NCBI GenBank assembly: GCA_947493175.1
Contig: CANLQD010000012.1
Location: forward strand, 1 to 64,000
Direction of reading: 5' to 3'
DNA: 64,000 nucleotides
Source of the DNA: an uncultured Flavobacteriaceae bacterium
Lineage (GTDB): Bacteria; Bacteroidota; Bacteroidia; Flavobacteriales; Flavobacteriaceae
Below, one piece after another: positions 27,864 to 36,475 of the stretch; the stretch's first letter is position 1; the number at the start of each line of letters is the position of its first letter. The notes beneath the pieces were generated by a model that worked only from the letters and a program-made list of their open reading frames with translations, did not search any database and was not told the DNA's origin. The position numbers were made by a program, and so were the translations under genes.

Positions 27864-29165
27864 CTATTCAGCCGCCTGTTCCAAGGTGAAATCAAAACGA
27901 TCCGCAATGACATTGGAAAGGGCATCCAACGTTTCGGCCGTAACGTCCCAAAGACCATTTTCACCATCGTCCAAAAGGTCGATCAACAGGGCGTCTGTTT
28001 CGCTCTTTGAAAAGTAAGGCGCATCTGAATCCGGTCTTCTGGTAAACTGTAGGCTGTAGATAAAACCATATCCTTCCGATAAATCGTGAAAAGCGGTCCC
28101 GTAAGCGGGCGTCTCCTGAACAAGGGAATTTTTTGCCTGTTGCAAATAATACACTGCTCGTATAGCAATTATTTCCGAAAGTTTCTTCTTAATAATCGCC
28201 GCTTGGGCATCCCGTAGTTCGTACTCTTTGGCCACAATAGCGGCACGGCCTAATTTAAATGCATCAAAGATATCATTGGCAATACCTTCAAAATCGGTAT
28301 CACCCTCTACCCTACCAATGTATTTATTCAAGAAACTATCTGCCCCTAAATCGGCATTGGGATCGGCAGCATCGGCATTCAACCCATATACATAACCATA
28401 AGCTTCGTCCCATTTGTGTTCCATGGTGGTATACGACTTATCTTCGGCTAGGGTATCGGAGTCGTTCTCGGTTCGGTTGTCGCCTTCATCGAGTATGGCG
28501 GGGCTCAAATAGTTGTTCAATGCCTGGTCCAGGGTCCATGCGCCTATTAACCCTTTATTGAACAATTGATTGTATTCCAGTCCCTGAGCATTCACATAGC
28601 GCGTGGATGACCCGTCGGGCAATTGACCTGCCGTACCCGCACTGGCCGCTATATTGAAATTAGGAAACACCTCGGTTACCTGAGCGTTCAACCACGCATC
28701 AAAATCGGCCCTGATCAACAATTGATCGGCACTATTGCTAGAAAAGTAATCGAACGATGCAGCCGTTTTACTCTTAATATTCTTATCGGAAGCGTTCAAA
28801 TCGCTATTTTGAAAACTAGCATCTCCTTCTTCATGCGCGAACATATTTAAAAGCGTTTCAGCAGTAGTGGCAGGTTCCAATAATAGGGGCAAGATTTCTT
28901 CACTCATCAACAAGCGGGTGGTTTGCCCGTTGAAATCAACCGTTGACTGACCATTGCGTTCAAAAACATAAGTAGCGGGAGTCTCCACTGCTACCTCGCA
29001 AGGTGTACAACTACCACCACAATCGACGCCTGTTTCATCTCCGTTCTGCTCATTATCGGAACAGCTTGCAGAGGGCTCTGGTTCTACAGGGTCGTTATCA
29101 TCCGAAGAACAGGCCGCAAACAGAAAAAAAGAAACAGCAATTAGAGGAAAAATTATTTTTTTCAT
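27864..29165 (-). CDS. DUF4856 domain lipoprotein
   Basis: This 433-residue lipoprotein has lipobox FLFAAC (Cys19) followed by SSDDND. A cysteine-rich linker at about 34-56 (CSDNEQNGDETGVDC, then GGSCTPC) resembles linkers seen in many Bacteroidota surface lipoproteins. The rest matches DUF4856, including 'YVFERNGQSTVDFNGQTTRLLMS' split near residues 65-88 and helical stretches such as 'DEAYGYVYGLNAD'. DUF4856 genes often neighbour imelysin and TonB receptor genes; the biochemical role is unknown. Its promoter carries two palindromic operators. Confidence 0.8.
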   Translation of the reverse strand: MKKIIFPLIAVSFFLFAACSSDDNDPVEPEPSASCSDNEQNGDETGVDCGGSCTPCEVAVETPATYVFERNGQSTVDFNGQTTRLLMSEEILPLLLEPATTAETLLNMFAHEEGDASFQNSDLNASDKNIKSKTAASFDYFSSNSADQLLIRADFDAWLNAQVTEVFPNFNIAASAGTAGQLPDGSSTRYVNAQGLEYNQLFNKGLIGAWTLDQALNNYLSPAILDEGDNRTENDSDTLAEDKSYTTMEHKWDEAYGYVYGLNADAADPNADLGADSFLNKYIGRVEGDTDFEGIANDIFDAFKLGRAAIVAKEYELRDAQAAIIKKKLSEIIAIRAVYYLQQAKNSLVQETPAYGTAFHDLSEGYGFIYSLQFTRRPDSDAPYFSKSETDALLIDLLDDGENGLWDVTAETLDALSNVIADRFDFTLEQAAE

Positions 29166-29173
29166 GAAAGGTA

Positions 29174-29198
29174 TTTATTTAGACTTCTTTTAAATAGA
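29174..29198 (-). promoter_or_regulatory. Operator palindrome at the DUF4856 transcription start
   Basis: TTTATTTA, a 9-base spacer and TAAATAGA (7 of 8 to a perfect arm). It covers the predicted transcription start and leader of the DUF4856 gene. On the minus strand it contains AGTCTAAATAAAT, identical to a 13-mer at 32607-32619. Confidence 0.55.
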
Positions 29199-29201
29199 AG
29201 G

Positions 29202-29233
29202 CAAATCTAATGGACAAATCCGGTACTCGCAAA
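29202..29233 (-). promoter_or_regulatory. DUF4856 promoter
   Basis: Minus-strand TTTG (29233-29230), a 20-base spacer and TAGATTTG (29209-29202). The start of transcription is predicted near 29196. Palindromes lie directly on both sides. Confidence 0.5.
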
Positions 29234-29234
29234 A

Positions 29235-29259
29235 TTTATTTATACTAAATCTAAATAAA
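29235..29259 (-). promoter_or_regulatory. Operator palindrome upstream of the DUF4856 promoter
   Basis: A perfect 8-9-8 palindrome, TTTATTTA-N9-TAAATAAA, directly upstream of the -33 element and downstream of the DoxX-like gene. Confidence 0.55.
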
Positions 29260-29317
29260 ATAAAGATTTAACATAGTGGTAAACTAGCGTACCTCCTATA
29301 CGCATGCATCGTGTACA

Positions 29318-29770
29318 TTACATTGGTTTTATCCATATCAAATGTTTCCAACTCTTCCATTCTTTTAAAACCAGTAAAATATTCATCAGAAACAGACCTC
29401 CTGTCTTTAAAAGCTCTAGTGTCTCCTCGTTTTCCAAAAAAATGTGAAATAGAAATATTTGTAGGGTAATAGGCAATAACAAAAGAGCTCCTAAAAATCC
29501 TGTCCATTGGAGCAGTAACAATATGCCAAATACCAATTCGCAAATTCCTAAGACCTGCCAGAAGTATCCGGTCTGCTTGGCTCCGCTGATGTACAGTATT
29601 TTTTGTAAGGTGCTTTCTTGTTCAGATGATTGAAATTTTTGCGCTTTTTCCACTACTTCGATCGGAGATGGTATAGGCTTTTGGAATTTTTGAATACCAC
29701 CATAGACCATCATTGCACCTAAAATCAAACGAAACGCAATGGCTACTAAGTGTACCCCTCTTTTCATCAT
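29318..29770 (-). CDS. DoxX-like membrane protein
   Basis: This 150-residue protein has four hydrophobic segments and a DoxX-type start ('FRLILGAMMVYGGIQKFQKP'), 'QVLGICELVFGILLLL' and a basic C-terminus. DoxX-family members are small membrane proteins of unclear function, some in redox complexes. Its ATG overlaps the HmuY stop by 4 bases (ATGA), so it is translationally coupled and is the last gene of the hmuR-like/hmuY/DoxX operon. The link to haem uptake is by position only. Confidence 0.75.
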   Translation of the reverse strand: MMKRGVHLVAIAFRLILGAMMVYGGIQKFQKPIPSPIEVVEKAQKFQSSEQESTLQKILYISGAKQTGYFWQVLGICELVFGILLLLQWTGFLGALLLLPITLQIFLFHIFLENEETLELLKTGGLFLMNILLVLKEWKSWKHLIWIKPM

Positions 29771-30402
29771 TCGAAAGCAGTTTGTCCCTCATTGGGGTTA
29801 TAGACATACTGAAAGGTGTAGAACCGAGATTCATTTACAAAACCATCTGGCTGTGCCGGGGCGTCTTTGTAATAGCTTAAAATTTCCATTTTAGCAAACT
29901 TGCCATCATGTGTTTTGATTACCAATACTTTTCCGGGGATAGGAGCTATAACGTTCACCTGGGGGTTGTAGTTGTACCAGCCATTATCACTCCCAACGGG
30001 AATGGCAAAACCGTTTTCCGAATCTTGTATGAAACTTAGGTCGTTCGCATCTGTGACGCTGGGAAAAGTTCCTGTGGCAATTGCGGCGGCGGCCTCACCG
30101 TTTCGAACAGGTTCATCGTTCGTTCCTGTGGGGACCCCTCCATTGATCGCGATGGTGGTTCCACGAAAAGCGATATCCCATTCCGTATCGCTTGTAGTAA
30201 CAGTGGCGGTCGCAAAACTAAATTTTGTAAAAGGGCCGCCCACTGGATCTTCCGATGGAGGTCCACCTGTTTGTGGAGCCGGAACATTGCTTACAGTTCT
30301 GCTCTCTATTGCTTCTGACGGTAGTGCATCGTCATCGTTTTCACAGGAAAAAAATAATATGGACAAGAGAAAAAAAGACAAAACTTGGAATGTAGATTTC
30401 AT
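29767..30402 (-). CDS. HmuY-like haem-binding lipoprotein
   Basis: HmuY proteins of Bacteroidota bind haem outside the cell and pass it to the TonB receptor HmuR. The 211-residue product has a lipobox ending at Cys20 (SILFFSCEND). The HmuY fold is recognised by 'YFSFATATV'-type strands ('TKFSFATATVTTSDTEWDIAFRGTTIAINGG' in sections), 'NGWYNYNPQ', 'VIAPIPGKVLVIKTHDGKFAKMEILSYYKD' in sections and the C-terminal 'SRFYTFQYVYNP'. The gene lies 68 bases after the receptor gene. The axial ligands cannot be assigned from sequence alone. Confidence 0.88.
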   Translation of the reverse strand: MKSTFQVLSFFLLSILFFSCENDDDALPSEAIESRTVSNVPAPQTGGPPSEDPVGGPFTKFSFATATVTTSDTEWDIAFRGTTIAINGGVPTGTNDEPVRNGEAAAAIATGTFPSVTDANDLSFIQDSENGFAIPVGSDNGWYNYNPQVNVIAPIPGKVLVIKTHDGKFAKMEILSYYKDAPAQPDGFVNESRFYTFQYVYNPNEGQTAFE

Positions 30403-30470
30403 AAGGGTGTTTTTTAAAAGGATTAAATTGATTTATTAAAAAGTTTTCACACACATCACCTGATACCTTA

Positions 30471-32564
30471 TTAAAAGTTCACTCCGATTCTAGTGAATAG
30501 CTGAATTCCGGCAAGTCCGGGAATGTTATCTGCATCTCGGTAGTCAAATAGGTTATTCGCCCCTAGCTGCAAGGTATAGGTATCGGAAAAGGTCTTGTTC
30601 AAAGCAAGGTTTACCAAAGCGTACCCATTTACGAAGGTGGTATCGAAGGTATCCAGGATGTCGTTTCCATTGCTATCGAAGAGACCATACCGACTTCGAT
30701 AGTTGACCCGTAGGTTCATATGAACATCCCATTCGGGAATATTATAGAAAATTTTAGTGTTGGCGGTGTGCCTGGAACGGTTGACGAGTCCGAAATAGTC
30801 TGAATTATCCAAGACGACGGTCTGCAGCGTTCGCGGGTCGCGTGCAAATACTTCGCCCCGTTCCAAAGCCACCCTTTTTTGTTTATCTTTTGCATACAAC
30901 AGTTGATACCCACCCGATAAGGTGAGCCGGTCTGATACTTTATAGTGTATGTCGAGCTCGAGCCCAGTAGTGTAGATTTCATCAAAATTGGCATAACTGA
31001 ATACGTTTTGCCCATTGATCTGTCTTGCGATGGCACGTGTATCGATTAGATTTTGAAAGTCGTTGCGGAAGAGATTCAAATTTAGGCGCACCTTCCCCTT
31101 GGTATAAGAAGCACCCAAGTTATACCCGATGGAACTCTCGGCCTCTAGAGGCTCCCCCAATTCTTCCAGGTCAAAAAGAATATCCAGTAGCTGACCTTGC
31201 GCCTCCAATTCTAGAACTTTATCGACTGCCACATTATAGCCCAAAACCGTGTATCCGACAGCAGAATTGGTAAAGTCGAAATACAGCTGTCTAAAATCGG
31301 GGGCTTTAAATCCGTAACCGACCGAACCCTTTACCGAGACTACATCCGAAATTTTCCAATGTGTGGAAGCTTTGGGACTGAACTGGGACCGGTATGCACT
31401 ATGGTTGTCGTAGCGTGCCCCAAGGATTAGGTTTACCTTTTTCAATGGGTAAAAATCGTACTGTACAAAAGCGTATTCGGAATCGAATCTGACTTCTTCG
31501 TCAAAAAAAGTTCGATCTAAGCGCTCCTGATTAAAACCCACACCCACGGTTAGGTCGTGCTTTGGTTTGATGGTATAGGTAGCCCTAATTTCGGGCCGCA
31601 ATAGATACTGGTCAAAATCACTTTCACTAAAAAGGGCATCGGTCACCGGGCTCTGCAAAAACTCCGTAGCCATATAATTGGTATAATAGAGTTCATACTG
31701 AAGTGCCAATTCGTTACCGACATGATGATCCAAACGAAGTTGCATATTGCTTTCCTTGATGTCACTACTGCCCTCGAACAATTCCTCATCGATCAACAAA
31801 TTAATATCTTGATCTTGCCGATAGTACCTGCCAGAGGCGAACAGCTTCATATTTTTTGAAAAATCATAGAAAACCTGCCCGTTAAAAGTATGGTTGTTGA
31901 ACTCCGGTACGGTTTGGCCCACTACTTCTGGAAACAAATCATACCCGTCGCTGTACAGACTGTTGGCAAAAAAGGAATACCCAAATTTTTTTATTCTTTG
32001 GTCAACCCCCACATTAATGTCATGGGTATTAAAAGAAGCGAACCGATAAGACGCATCCCCATGAATTTTGTCGTCTTTCGGATGTTCGGTAATGATATTG
32101 ATAACACCCCCTAAAGCCTCGGATCCGTATAAGCTTGACGAAGGCCCTTTTACGATCTCGATTTGTTCGATGTTCCCAACCGTTAAACGACTCAAGTCAA
32201 AATTGCCGGCAGAACGGCCCACCAACGGAACACCGTTGATCAAAATTAATATGTAGTCAGCCGCAATCCCTTGTATCTGCACTCCGTCGAAACCACTTTC
32301 GTCCGCTACGGTAATGATTCCCGTTTGCTCGTTTAAAATTTCATTTAAACGGATAACCCCGGTGTTTCGGAGTTGTTCTTTGGAAATCAAAGTCACCGGT
32401 AATGGCACTGAAGAAAGTTGCCGAACGGTTCTTGTAGCCGTCACAATGACTTCATCTAAATCCTGTATAAGAACGGAATCTTTTAAATCAATATGCTCCT
32501 GTCCAAAAATCACAGATGTAAAAACACTAGTAAAAGCAATAGCTAGGAGATTATTTAGATTCAT
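30471..32564 (-). CDS. TonB-dependent haem receptor, HmuR-like
   Basis: This outer-membrane receptor pairs with the HmuY-like lipoprotein. I place the start at ATG 32564 (MNLNNLLAIAFTSV..., signal peptide ending near FGQ). The TTG at 32585 lies inside the predicted -7 box and so cannot be the start. About 697 residues: a plug with 'DEVIVTATRTVRQLSSVPLPVTLI' and 'VKGPSSSLYGSEALGGVINIIT' (sections), then a 22-strand-type barrel ending 'GIQLFTRIGVNF'. There is no carboxypeptidase-like domain, unlike the other receptor here. First gene of a three-gene operon. Confidence 0.88.
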   Translation of the reverse strand: MNLNNLLAIAFTSVFTSVIFGQEHIDLKDSVLIQDLDEVIVTATRTVRQLSSVPLPVTLISKEQLRNTGVIRLNEILNEQTGIITVADESGFDGVQIQGIAADYILILINGVPLVGRSAGNFDLSRLTVGNIEQIEIVKGPSSSLYGSEALGGVINIITEHPKDDKIHGDASYRFASFNTHDINVGVDQRIKKFGYSFFANSLYSDGYDLFPEVVGQTVPEFNNHTFNGQVFYDFSKNMKLFASGRYYRQDQDINLLIDEELFEGSSDIKESNMQLRLDHHVGNELALQYELYYTNYMATEFLQSPVTDALFSESDFDQYLLRPEIRATYTIKPKHDLTVGVGFNQERLDRTFFDEEVRFDSEYAFVQYDFYPLKKVNLILGARYDNHSAYRSQFSPKASTHWKISDVVSVKGSVGYGFKAPDFRQLYFDFTNSAVGYTVLGYNVAVDKVLELEAQGQLLDILFDLEELGEPLEAESSIGYNLGASYTKGKVRLNLNLFRNDFQNLIDTRAIARQINGQNVFSYANFDEIYTTGLELDIHYKVSDRLTLSGGYQLLYAKDKQKRVALERGEVFARDPRTLQTVVLDNSDYFGLVNRSRHTANTKIFYNIPEWDVHMNLRVNYRSRYGLFDSNGNDILDTFDTTFVNGYALVNLALNKTFSDTYTLQLGANNLFDYRDADNIPGLAGIQLFTRIGVNF

Positions 32565-32582
32565 TCCTAATAAATTTTTCAA

Positions 32583-32590
32583 CAAATATA
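32583..32590 (-). promoter_or_regulatory. -7 box of the hmuR-like operon
   Basis: TATATTTG on the minus strand fits TAnnTTTG exactly, 18 bases before the ATG at 32564. The operator at 32594-32618 covers the spacer and the -33 position. Confidence 0.5.
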
Positions 32591-32593
32591 TAT

Positions 32594-32618
32594 CTTATTT
32601 TTAATCAGTCTAAATAAA
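32594..32618. promoter_or_regulatory. Operator palindrome shared by divergent hmuR-like and DUF6607 genes
   Basis: CTTATTTT, a 9-base spacer and TAAATAAA (6 of 8 positions pair). It lies between two oppositely directed -7 boxes (32583-32590 and 32624-32631), where one bound repressor could block both. Confidence 0.5.
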
Positions 32619-32623
32619 TTTAA

Positions 32624-32631
32624 TATTTTTG
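32624..32631 (+). promoter_or_regulatory. -7 box of the DUF6607 gene
   Basis: TATTTTTG fits TAnnTTTG. The leader to the ATG at 32764 would be about 125 bases. Confidence 0.4.
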
Positions 32632-32763
32632 TTCTCGAGTCTTTAACCAATGGGCTTGGAAAAATATGAACATGAAAAGAGTAGACTGTCGCGTTACATC
32701 CATCAATATTTTCCTTACCGGATTTCGCTATATCGCTCGACAAACATTAATAAACAAACACCT

Positions 32764-33672
32764 ATGAAAAAATTATTCTTCTTAGGGCTTCTGCTCTCCG
32801 GAAGCTCATTAACCGCACAAACTGCATTCATTAAAAAGCAGCAGGACCGGAATGCCGTCAAAAAAATGTGTGGTTGCTACGAGGTTACTTTCAATTTCGC
32901 CGAAACCTTTCAGTATCGTCAGGATTCGCTTTACCGACCTTCCAAAAACAAAATAGACACTGCATTGGAATGGGCACAGCTGGTAACCGACGAAAATGAT
33001 AAAATCGTCATCCAACATATTTTACAGGTTGGCAACCCCTCTAAACCGAACATCATTAAGCATTGGCGGCAAGACTGGTTGTACGAGAACAGGAATTTTT
33101 ATCTGTATGATGGTGATAACAACTGGAAATTCGAAAAGAAAGACCCAGCGGATGTAAAAGGGCAATGGACACAAAAAGTATATCAGGTAGACGACAGTCC
33201 ACGATATGAGGGCAGTGCTACTTGGGTTCATGTAGACGGCAAAAGTTATTGGGAGAACACCACACCGGCACCCTTGCCGCGGCGGGAATATACCAAGCGG
33301 AGCGATTACAACATAACGATGCGGGGCAACCGGCATGAAATAGTTGCGAATGGCTGGGTACATGATCAGGACAATGCGAAGGTCATTCGCCAAGACGGGC
33401 AACCAGATGTTGTGTTGGCCATGGAAAAGGGCTACAACACCTACATTAAAGTACCGGATGCCCGTTGCAAAGCAGCTTCTGATTGGTGGCAAAAGTATCA
33501 AGATAAATGGGCGACAGTTCGTTCTAAATGGGAAACGATCTTTAATCGAGATACCAATCTAACGTTGGCCAAAAAAGTAGACAATAAGGTATTGTTCAAA
33601 CATTTATTCGATGATGAAATCGATGGCGAAAAAGAAATTGCAAACGTCATCGATTCGTTTGTAAAGAATTAG
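32764..33672 (+). CDS. DUF6607 family secreted protein
   Basis: The start at 32764 (MKKLFFLGLLLSGSSLTAQ) gives a clean signal peptide, while the ORF could extend 38 codons upstream. The 302-residue product matches what I know as DUF6607: 'MCGCYEVTFNFAETF' near residues 33-47, 'IQHILQVG', 'IIKHWRQDWLYEN' and 'YNITMRGNRHEIV'. It has no lipobox and no further membrane span, so it is likely periplasmic. Function unknown. It is divergent from the hmuR-like operon with a shared palindrome, which suggests iron- or haem-linked expression. Confidence 0.78.
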   Translation: MKKLFFLGLLLSGSSLTAQTAFIKKQQDRNAVKKMCGCYEVTFNFAETFQYRQDSLYRPSKNKIDTALEWAQLVTDENDKIVIQHILQVGNPSKPNIIKHWRQDWLYENRNFYLYDGDNNWKFEKKDPADVKGQWTQKVYQVDDSPRYEGSATWVHVDGKSYWENTTPAPLPRREYTKRSDYNITMRGNRHEIVANGWVHDQDNAKVIRQDGQPDVVLAMEKGYNTYIKVPDARCKAASDWWQKYQDKWATVRSKWETIFNRDTNLTLAKKVDNKVLFKHLFDDEIDGEKEIANVIDSFVKN

Positions 33673-33690
33673 CATTGTCCCAATGCATCG

Positions 33691-33732
33691 AACCACTGGT
33701 AGGAAACCATTTTTCCTGTCGGTGGTTTTATT
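33691..33732 (+). terminator. Terminator after the DUF6607 gene
   Basis: A 16-base imperfect stem (33691-33706 with 33712-33727) is followed by TTATT. It lies 19 bases after the stop codon. Confidence 0.7.
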
Positions 33733-33805
33733 CCCTATTTTACATCGGTTCGAGTTTTCATCCCTTCGTCAAAAACCCACGGACCGAACTTAAATCCAAT
33801 AAAAA

Positions 33806-34159
33806 ATGAGACAGGACATTCATACGCTATATCATAATGAACTTGGTATCTCTTTCACCTGGAAACGAGGTCGTGTCGAGGACCATGGAAAAATACAAAT
33901 GGTATTTCGCGATACTGGACTTCTATTTCATAAGGAAGAACTTGTTCACTTTGCAAAAATAATCGCGGACACAAAGACCACGCAGCCACTATGCAATGAT
34001 TGCAAACAAAATGAGCAATGTAGATCTCTCTTGCTACAAACACCCTCACCGCAGATAAGCTTTGCGGTGAGCTACAATGAATTGAGACAACTGGATGATT
34101 TATTGAAGGGAACCCTGTTTCAACTCGATTTGGATTCCTGTTTGGGGGACATTCTTTGA
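33806..34159 (+). CDS. Conserved-looking small protein with cysteine cluster
   Basis: I do not recognise a named family with certainty; DUF6686 is a weak guess. The 117-residue protein has no signal peptide. The middle carries Cys63, Cys66 and Cys72 (LCNDCKQNEQC), and Cys112 lies near the end, which could bind a metal. The pattern 'LYHNELGISFTWKRG' and 'SFAVSYNELRQLDDLL' looks like a compact cytoplasmic domain. It follows the DUF6607 gene by 133 bases, beyond a terminator. Confidence 0.6.
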   Translation: MRQDIHTLYHNELGISFTWKRGRVEDHGKIQMVFRDTGLLFHKEELVHFAKIIADTKTTQPLCNDCKQNEQCRSLLLQTPSPQISFAVSYNELRQLDDLLKGTLFQLDLDSCLGDIL

Positions 34160-34223
34160 CTTCTTCAAACCCTGAAACGTCGTAGAGGGAATTATCGGGC
34201 ACACCTATGCCATTTTCTATACT

Positions 34224-35096
34224 TTAATGATATACCGAAAACAACTCGGTCGCCTTATTATAGGCCGCTTCGAAAACCATCCAATTAACACCTGTTTCGG
34301 CTTTTTCCGAGGTAAAGTACGAGAGCATTTTCTCGGTGGGCATGTTTCCGGTCAACTCATCTTTTGCCATAGGACATCCACCAAAGCCTTGCACCGCACC
34401 ATCGAACCTTCTACAACCAGCCTTGTAGGCAGCATCTACCTTTTCATACCATTTGGTCGGGGTGGTATGCAAATGTGCCCCAAATTCGATTTCAGGATAG
34501 GTGGGTATCAGGTTGGAAAATAAATAATCAATCGTATCCGGGGTAGAAGTGCCTACTGTGTCGGAGAGCGACAAGATACGCGCTCCCATTTCCGCCAAAC
34601 GCTCCGTCCATTCCCCCACCACTTCAACGCTCCAAGGGTCACCATAGGGATTCCCGAAACCCATTGAAATATACGTCACTACTTCTTTTTCCGTATCACG
34701 GGCAATATTCAGGATTTCTTGCAAAGTGTCTACCGATTGGGCAATTGTTTTATGGGTATTTCGCATCTGAAAGTTCTCCGATATCGAAAAAGGGTACCCT
34801 AAATAATCAATAGGTGCATGCTGGCTGGCATCCTTTGCCCCCCTTACGTTTGCCACAATAGCCAGCAACTTGCTTTTGGTTCTCGTAAGATCTAGTTCAG
34901 AAAGCACTTCGGCCGTATCGACCATTTGGGGAATCGCTTTCGGAGATACAAAACTCCCAAAATCGATCGTATCAAAACCGCAACCCAGCAACGATTGCAA
35001 GTATCGTACTTTTTGCTCCGTAGGAATAAAAGCCTTGATCCCTTGCATGGCATCTCTTGGACATTCGATAATTTTCACTGTTTCGGGCACCGGCAT
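34224..35096 (-). CDS. Hydroxymethylglutaryl-CoA lyase
   Basis: This TIM-barrel lyase splits HMG-CoA to acetoacetate and acetyl-CoA in leucine and ketone-body breakdown. I chose the ATG at 35096 (MPVPETVKIIECPRDAMQGIK), which gives 290 residues and the family's normal N-terminus with the catalytic Arg (ECPRD) and 'FIPTEQKVRYLQSLLGCGFDTID' (sections). Metal ligands appear in 'GAHLHTTP', and the flexible active-site cysteine loop in 'GGCPMAKDELTGN'. A convergent small gene ends 64 bases away. Confidence 0.92.
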   Translation of the reverse strand: MPVPETVKIIECPRDAMQGIKAFIPTEQKVRYLQSLLGCGFDTIDFGSFVSPKAIPQMVDTAEVLSELDLTRTKSKLLAIVANVRGAKDASQHAPIDYLGYPFSISENFQMRNTHKTIAQSVDTLQEILNIARDTEKEVVTYISMGFGNPYGDPWSVEVVGEWTERLAEMGARILSLSDTVGTSTPDTIDYLFSNLIPTYPEIEFGAHLHTTPTKWYEKVDAAYKAGCRRFDGAVQGFGGCPMAKDELTGNMPTEKMLSYFTSEKAETGVNWMVFEAAYNKATELFSVYH

Positions 35097-35202
35097 TCTA
35101 AATATGACAAGAAATAAAGAGTCCCTGAACTTCATCAGGACCCATTTTAGATTTAAATCACAATTTGCTCTTTAAATTTAGGCTTCATTGGTAAAATTAG
35201 TA

Positions 35203-35829
35203 CTATTTATCCGATAACAACAGATAAACAGCAATTCCGACAAATACCAAAATCTGCAGCCACTTTAAGATGCTCCCAGTTCGGGAATTTTTTATGAGGT
35301 AGTCAGAGATAACACCCGATAGGATTGCGATACCGCCAAAAATAAGAGCGGAAACCATCATAAACAAAAGTCCTAGAATATAAAACTGTACGACGTTACT
35401 CAACTGGTCACTAAAAAGAAAAGCCGGAAAAAATGCCAAAAAAAAGATGGTCACCTTGGGGTTCAGTACATTCATTACAAAGCCTTGCTTAAAGAGTTGA
35501 CCTAGCGTTTTTTGCGGCGCTCCACCCTTGGACAAGCGAATATCCGAATCGCCCCGAAACACCTGAAACGCCAGATACAAAAGGTAGCAAGCCCCAAAAA
35601 GTTTTATAAGAAAGAAGATTTGATGATTTGCCTTTATCAAAGCCGATATCCCAAAAGCCAGTAAGGTCGTATGTACCAAACAGCCTGAAATGAGGCCTGC
35701 TACGGTAGCCAAACCATGTTTCTTGCCGTTGGTGATACTTTGGGTCAGTACATAGATGTTGTCTGGCCCGGGAGAGACGGCCAGCGCTGCGGTTGCGAGT
35801 ATAAAAGCATACAAGGTTTCGCAATTCAC
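35203..35829 (-). CDS. LysE family amino-acid exporter
   Basis: LysE/RhtB transporters export amino acids. The 208-residue protein has six hydrophobic segments and the family start 'SPGPDNIYVLTQSITNGKKHGLATVAGLISG' (in sections) at about 19-48. It begins with GTG at 35829; this start places the first transmembrane helix correctly. It lies 107 bases after the HMG-CoA lyase start on the same strand and is probably a separate unit. The substrate cannot be predicted. Confidence 0.88.
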   Translation of the reverse strand: MNCETLYAFILATAALAVSPGPDNIYVLTQSITNGKKHGLATVAGLISGCLVHTTLLAFGISALIKANHQIFFLIKLFGACYLLYLAFQVFRGDSDIRLSKGGAPQKTLGQLFKQGFVMNVLNPKVTIFFLAFFPAFLFSDQLSNVVQFYILGLLFMMVSALIFGGIAILSGVISDYLIKNSRTGSILKWLQILVFVGIAVYLLLSDK

Positions 35830-36010
35830 GGGAAAAGTTCAAGACCGGACACCAACTTTAATAACAGTTACAAAAGATGTTTTGGAATGGTCTGTTTTTC
35901 TCTGCTATTTTTTTTCAAGAGAGTTAAAATACAAATTCCATCAGACTTCTAAGTAATTTCATATCTTACGCCTATATAATTTTGAAATGGTATTTCCAAA
36001 AACCACCACC

Positions 36011-36433
36011 ATGAGACCAAAGAAGCTCGCAGGTATCCTCTTAATAACCCTTTTTTCATTGACCCTTATTTCCTTTAACTGGAACCGATTCGATTCTTTA
36101 AAAACCGAACTAACCATGCAACAAGATTCCGTACTGCGTCATGTGGTGCTTTTTAAGTTCAAGGATAACACTGGGGCAGATAAAATCAAGGAGATTGAAA
36201 AGGCTTTCGGGGAACTCCCGGCTAAAATATCTCAAATTCAGGGATACGAGTGGGGTTTGAACAATAGTCCGGAAGGGCTCGAAAAAGGTTTTACCCACTG
36301 TTTTTTCCTAACATTTGAGAGTGAAGCCGACCGTGCGATTTATTTACCCCACCCAGACCATAAAGCTTTTGGAGATCTATTGGGGCCTTATCTGGAAGAT
36401 GTATTGGTAGTGGATTATTGGACCAAGGGCTAG
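36011..36433 (+). CDS. Dabb (stress-responsive A/B barrel) domain protein
   Basis: The Dabb domain is a small dimeric alpha/beta barrel, recognised by 'LRHVVLFKFKDNTGADKIKEIEKAF', 'GYEWGLNNSPEGLEKGFTHCFFLTFES' and 'YLPHPDHKAFG' (sections). The ORF opens at 35987, but a TAATTTTG -7 box at 35977-35984 implies transcription starts at about that ATG, so I prefer the ATG at 36011 (MRPKKLAGILLITLFSL). This gives a 140-residue protein with a signal peptide or anchor. Function unknown; convergent with pyrD. Confidence 0.82.
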   Translation: MRPKKLAGILLITLFSLTLISFNWNRFDSLKTELTMQQDSVLRHVVLFKFKDNTGADKIKEIEKAFGELPAKISQIQGYEWGLNNSPEGLEKGFTHCFFLTFESEADRAIYLPHPDHKAFGDLLGPYLEDVLVVDYWTKG

Positions 36434-36475
36434 TTACATTCAGCGTTCGGGAAAGCAAAAATTAGTAGTAGCCTT

